A stretch of DNA of 64,000 bases, taken from positions 1 through 64,000 of the forward strand of contig JAJZES010000012.1 of NCBI GenBank assembly GCA_021845985.1, read 5' to 3'. Position numbers and translations under genes: made by a program. Under the pieces are notes generated by a model. That model ran no database searches, had not been told where the DNA came from, and was given only the letters and a program-made list of their open reading frames with translations. Positions 29,953-38,879 of this stretch are shown here, piece after piece. The stretch's first letter is position 1. Each line of letters begins with the position of its first letter. This DNA is from Pseudomonadota bacterium (GTDB taxonomy: Bacteria; Pseudomonadota; Alphaproteobacteria; Acetobacterales; Acetobacteraceae).

Positions 29953-30429
29953 ATGCGCATCGTCTGCCCCGATTGCCGCGCCGCCTACGAAGTGCCCGAG
30001 CAGCGGCTCGCGCCCGGCAAGGCGGTGCGCTGCGCCCGTTGCGGCCATGAATGGGCACCGGTTGCCGCGGCGCCCATTGCCGTGCCCGAAGCCGCGGTTC
30101 TCCCGCCGGCCGCCGCGCCAGCCGTCGTCCCGCCGCCCCCACCGCTGCCGCCCGAGGTGCCGGCGCCGGTGCTCGATGAGCCGAAGCTGTTTGCCGCGCC
30201 GCGGCTCGCCGCCTACCGGCCGCGCAATGTCGATTCCGTCGATGATGAGCGCCCGCCGCCGCGCAACGACGATCTGCCGCCGCCGCGCGACTCCGGCGTC
30301 ATGCTCGGCTGGGTGGCGAGCCTTGTCGTGCTGGTGGCGCTTGGCTGGGCGGGCTTCGCCTTCCGCGTCGCGATCATGGCGGCGTGGCCGCCGAGCCAGC
30401 GGCTCTACGTCGCCCTCGGCCTGCACTGA
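29953..30429 (+). CDS. MJ0042-type zinc-ribbon membrane protein
   Basis: This 158-residue protein begins with an MJ0042 zinc ribbon, [14 protein letters not shown], then [10 protein letters not shown], giving two CxxC pairs for one zinc. A long Pro/Ala-rich linker follows (about residues 40-115) and one C-terminal membrane helix ([19 protein letters not shown]). In alphaproteobacteria such proteins often sit directly opposite ftsE, as here. Their role is unknown, and the ribbon probably faces the cytoplasm. The ATG at 29953 is preferred to a GTG two codons earlier because CPDC then stands at its usual position. Confidence 0.82.
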   Translation: MRIVCPDCRAAYEVPEQRLAPGKAVRCARCGHEWAPVAAAPIAVPEAAVLPPAAAPAVVPPPPPLPPEVPAPVLDEPKLFAAPRLAAYRPRNVDSVDDERPPPRNDDLPPPRDSGVMLGWVASLVVLVALGWAGFAFRVAIMAAWPPSQRLYVALGLH

Positions 30430-30435
30430 CGCCGC

Positions 30436-31314
30436 TCAGGCATCGGCGGAAACCAGCCAGATCCCGCCACGCAGCCGCACCGCGGCGCCATCGACATGCG
30501 GGCGCAGCGCGGCACGCACCGCGTCCAGTGCCGCCTGCACCACCTCCGGCGGCTGTTCGCGCAGGGCGCGGGCGGCGGCGCCGATCTGCTTCATCTGCGC
30601 CACCGCCGAGTCCAGCCCGCCACCGGCGGCGAGGTCGAGCAGCAGATCAACCGGCGTCAGCCGCGGCGCCGACCAGCCGGCCGCAGTCAGGATGCGCGTC
30701 ACCCGCGCCGGGTCGGCGAAGGCGAACGGGCCGGGCGCCGTCGGGTCGGTCGGCGGCGACTCTGGCAGATGCGGCGCGGCGGCGGCGAGCGGCACCGCCA
30801 TCCACGGATTCTCCGCCGGGCTGCGCCAGCAGGCGAAGGCGAGCCGTCCGCCCGGCCGCACGGCGCGGCGCAGATTGGCAAAGGCCGCCGTCGGGTCACC
30901 GAAGAACATCACGCCGAAGCGCGAGGTCAGCAGATCGAAGCCGGCCTTCGGGAAGGCATGCGCGGCGGCGTCGGCGCAAAGCCAGGTCAGGCGCGCCGGA
31001 TCGCTGCCGCGTCCCGCCGCCACCGCCAGCATCGGCGCCGAGACATCGAGGCCGGTGACATGGCCGTCGCCGATCCGCTCGGCCAGCGCCAGGCTGGTGG
31101 CGCCGCAGCCGCAGCCGATGTCGAGCACCCGCTCCCCCGGCTGCGGCGCGGCATGGGCGATGAGTGCAGCGGCGACCGGCGCCAGCATGGCGTCGGTATG
31201 CGCCTGCTGCGCCACCCAGGCGGCGCCGCCGGGGCCGTTCCAGTAGGCGATCTGGTTGCTGTGCGCCTCGCCGTCGGTGATCGTGCTGTCCATCTCGCGT
31301 GCTCCGTCATTCAC
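30436..31314 (-). CDS. Class I SAM-dependent methyltransferase
   Basis: This Rossmann-fold methyltransferase has 292 residues. Motif I is [16 protein letters not shown] (about residue 63), with GLDVSAPML as motif II and the post-motif [38 protein letters not shown] is typical of the UbiE/COQ5-like and small-molecule methyltransferase group. The substrate is unknown, and no pathway genes are linked. Two starts are possible, 31314 and the ATG at 31293 (MDSTITDG). Its 3' end lies 6 bp from the convergent zinc-ribbon gene. Confidence 0.82.
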   Translation of the reverse strand: MNDGAREMDSTITDGEAHSNQIAYWNGPGGAAWVAQQAHTDAMLAPVAAALIAHAAPQPGERVLDIGCGCGATSLALAERIGDGHVTGLDVSAPMLAVAAGRGSDPARLTWLCADAAAHAFPKAGFDLLTSRFGVMFFGDPTAAFANLRRAVRPGGRLAFACWRSPAENPWMAVPLAAAAPHLPESPPTDPTAPGPFAFADPARVTRILTAAGWSAPRLTPVDLLLDLAAGGGLDSAVAQMKQIGAAARALREQPPEVVQAALDAVRAALRPHVDGAAVRLRGGIWLVSADA

Positions 31315-31590
31315 CGGCCAGCAGGCCGCGCAGGATCACCCGCACGCCGCGCCGCAGGTCGCGCCCGGCATCGGGGCGTATATCGCGGAACTCGTCCATT
31401 GCCAGTACCGACGCGGCGGCCGGCGCCGGTTGCGCCGCCGCCGCCTCGGCGCGCAGCGTCGGCAGCACCACCTCGCGGCGCTCAAAATTGCGACAGACGT
31501 TCGACCCGGTAAACCCGCGTGGGCGGCGATGGCGATCCGGCCGGCGCGCCCGCCGGAAGGCACGGGCAACCGCGCTGACAACGCAGTCGG
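31315..31590. other. 276-bp gap with no confident gene
   Basis: No RNA gene, promoter or terminator stands out between the methyltransferase and the SDR gene. A minus-strand frame (ending at 31307) reads EVVLPTLRAE and later LAMDEFRDIRPDAGRDLRRGVRVILR. It has protein-like character, possibly the C-terminal remnant of a decayed gene, but it lacks a credible start and a recognisable family. I leave it unassigned. Confidence 0.25.
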
Positions 31591-32538
31591 TCAAGCCGCC
31601 CGCGCCGCCGCCGCTGCGAAGCTCACCCCGGTCAACTGCTCGGACACCTGCCACAGCCGCGCCGCCGCCGCCTGATCGGTGGCCTGCGGCGCGATTTTGG
31701 CCGCTGCCGGGGCGCCGGCGAGTTCCTGGAACCCGTCCGGCCCGTAATAGGCGCCGCCCTGCGCCGCCGGCGCGGTCGCCGCATACAGCGTCGGCAGCGC
31801 CCCGGCCGCCACCGACTGGGCGAACACCCGGGCGGCGAGGTCGAACAGTTTTTGCGTGAGGCCGCCACCGCTGGCGCCGCGGCCGTTGGCAAACAGCTCG
31901 GTGCGCGACCAGCCGGGATGGGCGGCGATGCTGGTCACGCCCCAGGCGCCGGCGTCGCTGCGGCGCTGCAGCTCGAAGGCGAACATCAGCATGGCGAGCT
32001 TGGATTGCTCATAGGCCGACCACGGCGCATAGGCGGTGCGCTGGAGATCGTCGAAGCGGATGCTGCCGCGGCGATGGGCGAGGCTGGCCAGATTGACCAC
32101 GCGGGGCTGTCGGCCGCGGCGCAGCAGATCGAGCAGCCGGCCGGTCAGGGCAAAATGGCCAAGATAATTGGTGCCGAGCTGCATCTCGAACCCGTCCGCG
32201 GTGGTCTGCCGGCGCGGCAGCATCATCACCCCGGCATTGTTGACCAGCAGGTCGAGCGGCCGCCCCTCGCGGCGCAGCGTCTCGGCGAAGGCGGCGACGG
32301 AGGCGAGGCTGGCGAGGTCGAGGGCGCCGACCCGCAGCACGGCGCGCGGATGCTGCGCCTGGATCGCCGCCAGCGCCGCCGCGCCCTTGGCCGGGTTGCG
32401 CCCGGCGAGCACCACCTCGGCGCCCTTGCCCGCCAGTGCCAGCGCGGTCTCGTAGCCGAGGCCGCCGATGCTGGCGCCGGTGACAACGGCCAGCCGGCCC
32501 GACTGGTCGGGCATGTCGTGGAGGGTCCAGCGCGCCAT
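31591..32538 (-). CDS. Short-chain dehydrogenase/reductase (retinol dehydrogenase/WWOX-like)
   Basis: This classical SDR has 315 residues. The NADP-binding loop is VVTGASIGGLGYETALALA, with AGRN following the second strand, which favours NADP. LLVNNAGVM stabilises the sheet, and the catalytic SAYEQSKLAM holds Tyr and Lys of YxxxK, with Ser in VNLASLAHRRG. The extended C-terminus (ELFANGRG, YYGPDGFQEL) is typical of the RDH/WWOX-like SDRs that act on lipophilic alcohols or ketones. The specific substrate is unknown. The ATG at 32538 begins MARWTLHDMPDQSGR. It diverges from ahcY across a 149-bp regulatory region. Confidence 0.86.
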   Translation of the reverse strand: MARWTLHDMPDQSGRLAVVTGASIGGLGYETALALAGKGAEVVLAGRNPAKGAAALAAIQAQHPRAVLRVGALDLASLASVAAFAETLRREGRPLDLLVNNAGVMMLPRRQTTADGFEMQLGTNYLGHFALTGRLLDLLRRGRQPRVVNLASLAHRRGSIRFDDLQRTAYAPWSAYEQSKLAMLMFAFELQRRSDAGAWGVTSIAAHPGWSRTELFANGRGASGGGLTQKLFDLAARVFAQSVAAGALPTLYAATAPAAQGGAYYGPDGFQELAGAPAAAKIAPQATDQAAAARLWQVSEQLTGVSFAAAAARAA

Positions 32539-32640
32539 GAGACAGGGTCCTTCGCCGATAAGAGACTGGTGGACACTTCTTTGAAGACCGCGGATCGCCT
32601 GTTCAAGCGGGGCTGCCCACCTCACGCGGCGATTGCCCGC

Positions 32641-32656
32641 ATAAGGATATCCTTAT
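32641..32656 (+). promoter_or_regulatory. SahR-like operator palindrome before ahcY
   Basis: The 16 bases ATAAGGATATCCTTAT are a perfect inverted repeat, 31 bp before the ahcY start. It is strikingly A/T-rich for this 70% G+C region. From memory, the ArsR-type S-adenosylhomocysteine-responsive regulator SahR of proteobacteria binds an ATAAAGATATCTTTAT-like palindrome upstream of ahcY and methionine-cycle genes; this site differs by one symmetrical change. TATACA (32654-32659) overlaps its right edge and could be a -10 hexamer, so binding would block transcription. Confidence 0.65.
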
Positions 32657-32687
32657 ACACCCCGCCCGACAGCGACAGGAGCCGAGC

Positions 32688-33970
<1,283 letters not shown>

Positions 33971-33977
<7 letters not shown>

Positions 33978-34327
33978 GGGGTGATCGGCGGGCCTGCGGC
34001 GCCGGGGGGCGGATCGCCGTCCAGCGCCAGCCGATCGGCGGCGATGGTCTGACGGAAACGATCGCCGGCCGCCTGCCAATCGACGACGTCCACCGTGAAC
34101 GGTAGGTCGCTCTCGCTGAACGCTTCGGCGAGCGCGGCCTGTTCGTCAAGGCTGAGCCGGCGGCCGGCATCGACGGCGAGGTCGAGATCGGACCAGCGGC
34201 CGGCGCGGCCGGTGGCGCGCGAGCCGAACACCCAGACGCGGGTTGCCGGCGGCAGATGCGCCCGCAGCAGGGCGACGACGCGGGCGCGGTGCTCCGCCGC
34301 GAGGTCGAGGCGTGCGCCGTCAGACAT
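33971..34327 (-). CDS. MntA-type nucleotidyltransferase (HEPN/MNT module antitoxin)
   Basis: This minimal nucleotidyltransferase has 118 residues. [23 protein letters not shown] gives the GSxxxG...SDxDL catalytic signature, and FTVDVVD supplies the third acidic residue. In HEPN/MNT toxin-antitoxin modules such enzymes neutralise the HEPN RNase, in known cases by adenylylating it. The active-site residues appear intact. The gene is third in an overlapping set: HEPN (frameshifted), a 77-residue ORF, then this one, whose start overlaps the preceding stop by 8 bp. Its tail overlaps ahcY, a tight convergent fit. Confidence 0.82.
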
Positions 34328-34553
34328 CCAGCCCGGCCTGCCGCGGCACGCGGCGGCGTGGGCGGGCGGCGGCGTCCGGTGCGTCCGGCAGCAGCGTCGC
34401 CATCACCCGCAGGCAGGTCGCCGCGGCGTGGTTCCTGTCCTCCGCGTCCCACGCCGCCCGCCCGGCACGCCGCATCCGCCGGTCGGCCGCATCCCCGCCG
34501 GCAGCGTGGGCGATCCGATAGGCATCTTGGTCGCTGCGCACCCGCAGCGTCAT
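34320..34553 (-). CDS. Hypothetical small protein between HEPN and MNT genes
   Basis: This ORF of 77 residues begins MTLRVRSDQDAYRIAHAAG and has a basic Arg/Ala-rich second half. I do not recognise the family. Its ATG overlaps the HEPN stop (ATGA), and its stop overlaps the MntA start, so it sits in a translationally coupled trio. That spacing argues for a real gene rather than chance. The middle (RRMRRAGRAAWDAEDRNHAAATC) looks helical. It could be a third component of the module or an unrelated small gene caught between two partners. Confidence 0.5.
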   Translation of the reverse strand: MTLRVRSDQDAYRIAHAAGGDAADRRMRRAGRAAWDAEDRNHAAATCLRVMATLLPDAPDAAARPRRRVPRQAGLDV

Positions 34554-34952
34554 GCCGCCGCGCGCTCCAGCGCGGCGCACATGGCCAAGGCTTCGTCGTG
34601 GAAGGCCGGGATCAGCGCCACCACTTCCCTGGCGACGGCTTCATCATAGGTATGGCTGGTGCGGCTGCGCAGGTGGCGAAACGCGCCACGCCGGCCAGTC
34701 GCCGCGCAGCAGCCCGTGCCGGTTGCCGCTGCGGATCAGGTCGGCAAACGCCATCTGATCGACCTCGTCGGGCGCCGCGGCGATGGCCTTCAGATGGCGC
34801 CGCAGCATCTTGTGGTTCAGCTCATAGGTATATTCGAAGCGCTGGATCAGGCCGTCGCGGACCTGCTCGTCCGACATGTCCGCCTGATACCGCCGCAGCC
34901 CCTCGCCAAGACGGCGTACCGCGCTGGCCAGAGGGGTGAGGTCGAGCGGCAT
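34550..34952 (-). pseudogene. HEPN (HI0074-like) partner of MNT, frameshifted
   Basis: The first 90 residues match the HI0074/TIGR01987 HEPN family: LTPLASAVRRLGEGLRRY, then RDGLIQRFEYTYELNHKMLRRHL, then DLIRSGNRHGLLRGDWPAWR. The open frame then leaves the family pattern. The adjacent frame immediately continues FRHLRSRTSHTYDEAVAREVV and ALIPAFHDEALAMCAALE to a stop at 34550. The whole 403-bp span is one base off a multiple of three, consistent with one extra G (or a two-base loss) near 34678-34688. The catalytic RX4H motif (RSRTSH) lies after the break, so no active HEPN RNase should be made unless the ribosome shifts frame. Confidence 0.8.
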
Positions 34953-34965
34953 GAGGTCTGCGGCC

Positions 34966-35475
34966 TCAGATGGCGCCGATAAAATCGCGCTTACCGAGCG
35001 GCACGCCCGCGTGCCGCAGCAAATCATAGGCCGTCGTGCAATGAAACAGCAGGTTGGGGATGACAAACCCGATCAGGTATTGCTGCCCGGTAAACCGCAA
35101 CTCTCTGCCGTGGCGCAGCGTCAGCAGGATCGGCCGCTCCTCCGAGCCGTCGATCTGCTCCGGCGTCAGCGTGTCGAGAAAGGCGATGCAGCGGGCGAGT
35201 CGGGTGTCCAACTCGTCGAAACTCGTTTCCGTGTCGGGGAAGCTCGGCACCGGCAATCCTGCCAGCCGCGCCGAGCCGCCGACCGCATGGTCGGTGGTCA
35301 ATTGCACCTGCCGCGTCAACGGCATCATGTCCGGCGCCAGCCGCGACTCCAGCAGCGTGGCCGGGTCGATGCCGCGCTCGACGGCAAATGCCGCCCCCTT
35401 CTCCAGCACCGTCGCCAGCGCCGCGACGCGCTGGCGAAACAGCGGCACGCTCGCCGCATACATCGACATCGCCAT
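34966..35475 (-). CDS. DUF1993 family protein
   Basis: This 169-residue protein has the DUF1993 pattern. It starts MSMYAASVPLFRQRVAAL, with LAPDMMPLTRQVQLTTDHAV about residue 50 and SFDELDTRLARCIAFLD near residue 85; the C-terminal part FTGQQYLIGFVIPNLLFHCTTAYDLLRHAGVPLGK is the most conserved. The fold resembles DinB-like four-helix bundles with possible metal-binding histidines, but no activity is known. Two Met codons at the start are equivalent candidates. The ATG lies 2 bp behind the argG stop, so the two genes are probably co-transcribed. Confidence 0.85.
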   Translation of the reverse strand: MAMSMYAASVPLFRQRVAALATVLEKGAAFAVERGIDPATLLESRLAPDMMPLTRQVQLTTDHAVGGSARLAGLPVPSFPDTETSFDELDTRLARCIAFLDTLTPEQIDGSEERPILLTLRHGRELRFTGQQYLIGFVIPNLLFHCTTAYDLLRHAGVPLGKRDFIGAI

Positions 35476-35477
35476 GA

Positions 35478-36707
35478 CTAAAGCGCCCCCCCCCGGCGTC
35501 CCGCCGCCGCACCCAGCCGCAGCCGCAGCGCGTTCAGCTTGATGAAGCCCTGCGCATCGACCTGATCATAGGCGCCGTGGTCATCCTCGAACGTGACATG
35601 CTTCATCGAATACAGGCTGTAGGGGCTTTCCCGGCCGATCACGCTGACGTTGCCCTTGTAGAGTTTGAGCCGCACCTCGCCGGTCACCGAGGCCTGGCTG
35701 GCGTCGATCGCCGCCTGCAGCATGCGCCGCTCCGGGCTGAACCAGAAGCCGCAATAGATCAGCTCGGCATAGCGCGGCATCAGGCTGTCTTTCAGATGCG
35801 CCGCCTCGCGGTCGAGCGTGATGCTCTCGATGCCGCGATGCGCAGCCAGCAGGATGGTGCCGCCCGGCGTCTCATAGACCCCGCGCGACTTCATGCCGAC
35901 GAAGCGGTTCTCCACCAGATCGAGCCGGCCGATGCCGTTGGCGCGGCCGAGTTCGTTGAGCCGCGTCAGCAGCACCGCCGGCGACAGCGCGACACCGTCG
36001 ATCGACACCGCGTCGCCGTGGCGGAAGCCGATGCGCACCACGGTTGCGGCATCGGGCGCATCTTCCGGGCGGATGGTGCGCTGATAGACCATCTCGTCCG
36101 GCTCGACCGCCGGGTCTTCGAGGATTTTCCCTTCCGAGGACGAATGCAGCAGATTGGCATCGACGCTGAACGGCGCCTCGCCGCGCTTGTCCCGCGCGAT
36201 CGGGATCTGGTTGGCCTCGGCGAACTCCAGCAGCCGGGTGCGGCTGGTCAGCTCCCATTCGCGCCACGGGGCGATGATCTTGATGTCGGGTTTCAGCGCG
36301 TAATAGGCGAGCTCGAAGCGCACCTGGTCATTGCCCTTGCCGGTCGCGCCATGCGCCACCGCATCGGCGCCGACCGCCTCGGCGATCTCGATCTGGCGCT
36401 GGGCGATCAGCGGCCGGGCGATCGAGGTGCCGAGCAGATACTGGCCTTCGTAGAGGGCATTGGCCCGGAACATCGGGAACACGAAGTCGCGCACGAAGGT
36501 CTCGCGCAGGTCTTCGATGAAGATCTGGCTGACGCCGAACAGCTCCGCCTTGCGCCGCGCCGGCTCCAGCTCCTCGCCCTGGCCGAGATCGGCGGTGAAG
36601 GTGACGACCTCACAATGGTACGTGGTCTGCAGCCAGCGCAGAATGACGCTGGTATCGAGGCCGCCGGAATAGGCGAGTACGACTTTCTTCACGTCCTTCA
36701 CGGGCAT
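35478..36707 (-). CDS. argG: Argininosuccinate synthase
   Basis: ArgG joins citrulline and aspartate with ATP in arginine biosynthesis. The 409 residues contain the PP-loop [12 protein letters not shown] (about residue 13), the ATP-contacting [24 protein letters not shown] with the citrulline/aspartate ligands, and the C-terminal [14 protein letters not shown]-like segment ([14 protein letters not shown]). Length and order are typical of the short proteobacterial form. The ATG at 36707 starts [16 protein letters not shown], preceded by a GGGGGG-rich stretch. A 13-base tandem repeat lies in its leader. It diverges from the transketolase-like gene. Confidence 0.97.
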   Translation of the reverse strand: MPVKDVKKVVLAYSGGLDTSVILRWLQTTYHCEVVTFTADLGQGEELEPARRKAELFGVSQIFIEDLRETFVRDFVFPMFRANALYEGQYLLGTSIARPLIAQRQIEIAEAVGADAVAHGATGKGNDQVRFELAYYALKPDIKIIAPWREWELTSRTRLLEFAEANQIPIARDKRGEAPFSVDANLLHSSSEGKILEDPAVEPDEMVYQRTIRPEDAPDAATVVRIGFRHGDAVSIDGVALSPAVLLTRLNELGRANGIGRLDLVENRFVGMKSRGVYETPGGTILLAAHRGIESITLDREAAHLKDSLMPRYAELIYCGFWFSPERRMLQAAIDASQASVTGEVRLKLYKGNVSVIGRESPYSLYSMKHVTFEDDHGAYDQVDAQGFIKLNALRLRLGAAAGRRGGAL

Positions 36708-36729
36708 CGGCCGGAACCCCCCAGGGTGG

Positions 36730-36763
36730 TGTGCGTGGCTGCTGTGCGTGGCTGTTGTGCGCG
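36730..36763. repeat. 13-bp tandem repeat in the argG leader
   Basis: Two copies of TGTGCGTGGCTGY and a partial third copy (TGTGCGCG) follow head to tail between the divergent argG and transketolase-like genes. They start 23 bp upstream of argG and fall in its probable 5' leader. No protein is encoded. It may be neutral slippage or a repeated regulator-binding element; nothing further is visible. Confidence 0.6.
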
Positions 36764-36865
36764 ATCGGGGCAGGTAGCGCCGCCGCCGGCTGTCGCGCAA
36801 GCGCGCACCTGCCTTGCCGGGGGGCGGGGGCGCATTCTAATACCGCCCGGCAAGCGGGAGGTGGC

Positions 36866-38848
36866 ATGGCGTCCGTCGCGGAGTGTTTGATCGACCCTTC
36901 CGCGCCTGTGCTGACGTGGGCGATCCTGGATCGCCCGGCGACGCTTGAGCAACGCATGGCCGATGCGGTGCGGGCGCTGGCGATCGACGCGGTGGACGGC
37001 GCCGGCGCCGGCGATGCGGCGCTGGCACTCGGCATGGCCGACGCCGCCACCGTGCTGTGGACCCGCTTTCACGGCTACGACGCCGCCGACCCGCGCTGGC
37101 CGGATCGCGACCGTTTCGTGCTCTCGGCCGGGCACGGGGCGATGCTGCTCTATGCCCTGCTGCATCTCTGCGGCCATGCCGGCATGGCGATGGACGATCT
37201 GCGCCGGTTCCGCCGGCTGCACTCGCCCGCCGCCGGCCACCCGGAGACGGCGGAGCACCCGGCGATCGAGGCGACCACCGGCCCGCCCGGCCAGGGCGTC
37301 GCCGCCGCGGTCGGCATGGCGCTGGCCGAACGGCTGCTGGCGGCGCGGTTCGGCCGCTCGCTGGTCGATCACCGCACCTGGGCCATCGCCGCCGACGGCG
37401 ATCTGATGCAGGGCATCAGCCATGAGGCGGCGTGTCTGGCCGGGCAGTTGCGGTTGGACAAGCTGACCGTGCTGTGGGACGACGCGGCGCCCGCCGCCAC
37501 CACCGCCACCGCCGACGATCCGCTGCGCCGCTTCGCCGCCAGCGGCTGGGCGGTCAAGCGCGTCGATGGCCATGATGCGGCGCAGGTCGCCGCCGCGCTG
37601 TCGATGACGCTGCGTTCCAAAAAACCGACGCTGATCGCCTGCCGCACCGCGATCGGCCGTGGCGCGGCGGAGGGGGCGGCAGCGGTGCGCGCGGCGCTCG
37701 GCTGGAACCATCCGCCGTTCGAGGTGCCGGAGGGGCTGGCCGAGCACTGGCGCGCCGCCGGCGCCCGCGGCGCCCGCCGCCGCCGCGCCTGGCTCAAGCG
37801 GCTGGCGCGCCACCCGCAGCGCGCCGAGTTCGAGCGCGTCACCGCGGGCACGCTGCCGGCCGACTTCCATGAGACCATCGCCGCGCTGCGTGCCGAGATC
37901 GCCGCACAGCGTCCGGCGCTGGCGACGCGGGCGGCCAGCCTACGCGTGCTGGAGGCGCTGGTGCCGGCGATGCCCGAGTTGCTCGGCGGCGCGACCGATG
38001 CCGGACAGGCGACGCCGACCCCGGTGCGCGGCATGGCGGCGGTGGCGCCGGGCAGCTTCGCCGGGCGTTTCATCCAGTACGGGGCGCGCGAGCACGGCAT
38101 GGCGGCGGCGATGAACGGCATCGCCCTGCATGGCGGGCTGATCCCCTGTGGCGGCACCTTTCTCGCGTTCAGCGACTACATGCGCCCGGCGCTGCGGCTG
38201 GCGGCGCTGATGCGGCGGCGGGTGATCCATGTGCTGACGCATGATTCGATCGGCATCGGCGCCGACGGGCCGGCGCTGCAGCCGGTCGAGCAGCTTGCCG
38301 GGCTGCGCGCCATGCCGGGCCTCTGTGTGTTCCGCCCGGCCGATGCGATGGAGACCGCCGAGTGCTGGGAACTGGCGCTGCGCCGCGCCGACGGGCCGAG
38401 CCTGCTGGTGCTGTCGCGGCAGGCGCTGCCGGCGCTGCGCGGCGATGTCGGGGAAAACCGCTCGGCGCGCGGCGGCTATGTGCTGGCCGAGGCGGACGGG
38501 CCGCGGCAGGCGACCTTGCTCGCCACCGGCTCGGAAGTGTCGATCGCGCTGGCGGCGCGGGAACGGCTGGCCGCCGAGGGCATTCCCGTGGCCGTCGCCT
38601 CGCTGCCCTGCTGGGAATTGTTCGCCCGCCAGGACGCCGCGTGGCGTGACGGCGTGCTCGGCGGCGCGGCGCGTTTCGGCATCGAGGCGGCATGCGGCTT
38701 CGGCTGGGAGCGCTGGCTCGGCGCCGACGGGGTGTTCATCGGTCTCGACGGTTTCGGCGGCTGTGCCCCGGCCGAGATATTGTATCGTGAGGCAGGAATC
38801 ACCCCCGAGGCGATTGCCGCCACGGTGCGGCGCAAACTGGCGCAGTGA
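36866..38848 (+). CDS. tkt: Transketolase-like protein with degenerate active site
   Basis: The 660-residue protein follows transketolase end to end, with a TPP domain, a pyrimidine domain (QYGAREHGMAAAMNGIALHGG, containing catalytic Glu409) and a C-terminal domain. Several normally invariant residues are gone. The N-terminal SGHPG motif reads AGDAA, losing the substrate His. The TPP-metal Asn of DDNG is Ala207 (DDAAP). THGAPLG is replaced by VRAALGW. DGPTHQPVE reads DGPALQPVE, losing another His. His90, His125 and Asp177 are retained. It stands just upstream of gap and pgk, where alphaproteobacteria keep the Calvin/pentose tkt. Either the enzyme has a new reaction, or it is inactive and regulatory. 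The ATG at 36866 follows GGGAGG. Confidence 0.85.
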   Translation: MASVAECLIDPSAPVLTWAILDRPATLEQRMADAVRALAIDAVDGAGAGDAALALGMADAATVLWTRFHGYDAADPRWPDRDRFVLSAGHGAMLLYALLHLCGHAGMAMDDLRRFRRLHSPAAGHPETAEHPAIEATTGPPGQGVAAAVGMALAERLLAARFGRSLVDHRTWAIAADGDLMQGISHEAACLAGQLRLDKLTVLWDDAAPAATTATADDPLRRFAASGWAVKRVDGHDAAQVAAALSMTLRSKKPTLIACRTAIGRGAAEGAAAVRAALGWNHPPFEVPEGLAEHWRAAGARGARRRRAWLKRLARHPQRAEFERVTAGTLPADFHETIAALRAEIAAQRPALATRAASLRVLEALVPAMPELLGGATDAGQATPTPVRGMAAVAPGSFAGRFIQYGAREHGMAAAMNGIALHGGLIPCGGTFLAFSDYMRPALRLAALMRRRVIHVLTHDSIGIGADGPALQPVEQLAGLRAMPGLCVFRPADAMETAECWELALRRADGPSLLVLSRQALPALRGDVGENRSARGGYVLAEADGPRQATLLATGSEVSIALAARERLAAEGIPVAVASLPCWELFARQDAAWRDGVLGGAARFGIEAACGFGWERWLGADGVFIGLDGFGGCAPAEILYREAGITPEAIAATVRRKLAQ

Positions 38849-38879
38849 GAGCTGGCAGAGTGAGAGAGGGAGCAGGGAT

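Noticed and set aside
31307-31654. 115-residue minus-strand ORF between the methyltransferase and SDR genes
   Set aside because: It overlaps the SDR C-terminus and lacks a family or good start; kept only as a remark on the gap.
32539-32687. SAM/SAH riboswitch before ahcY
   Set aside because: No conserved SAH or SAM-II/SAM-V riboswitch core could be found; the perfect palindrome is better explained as a protein operator.
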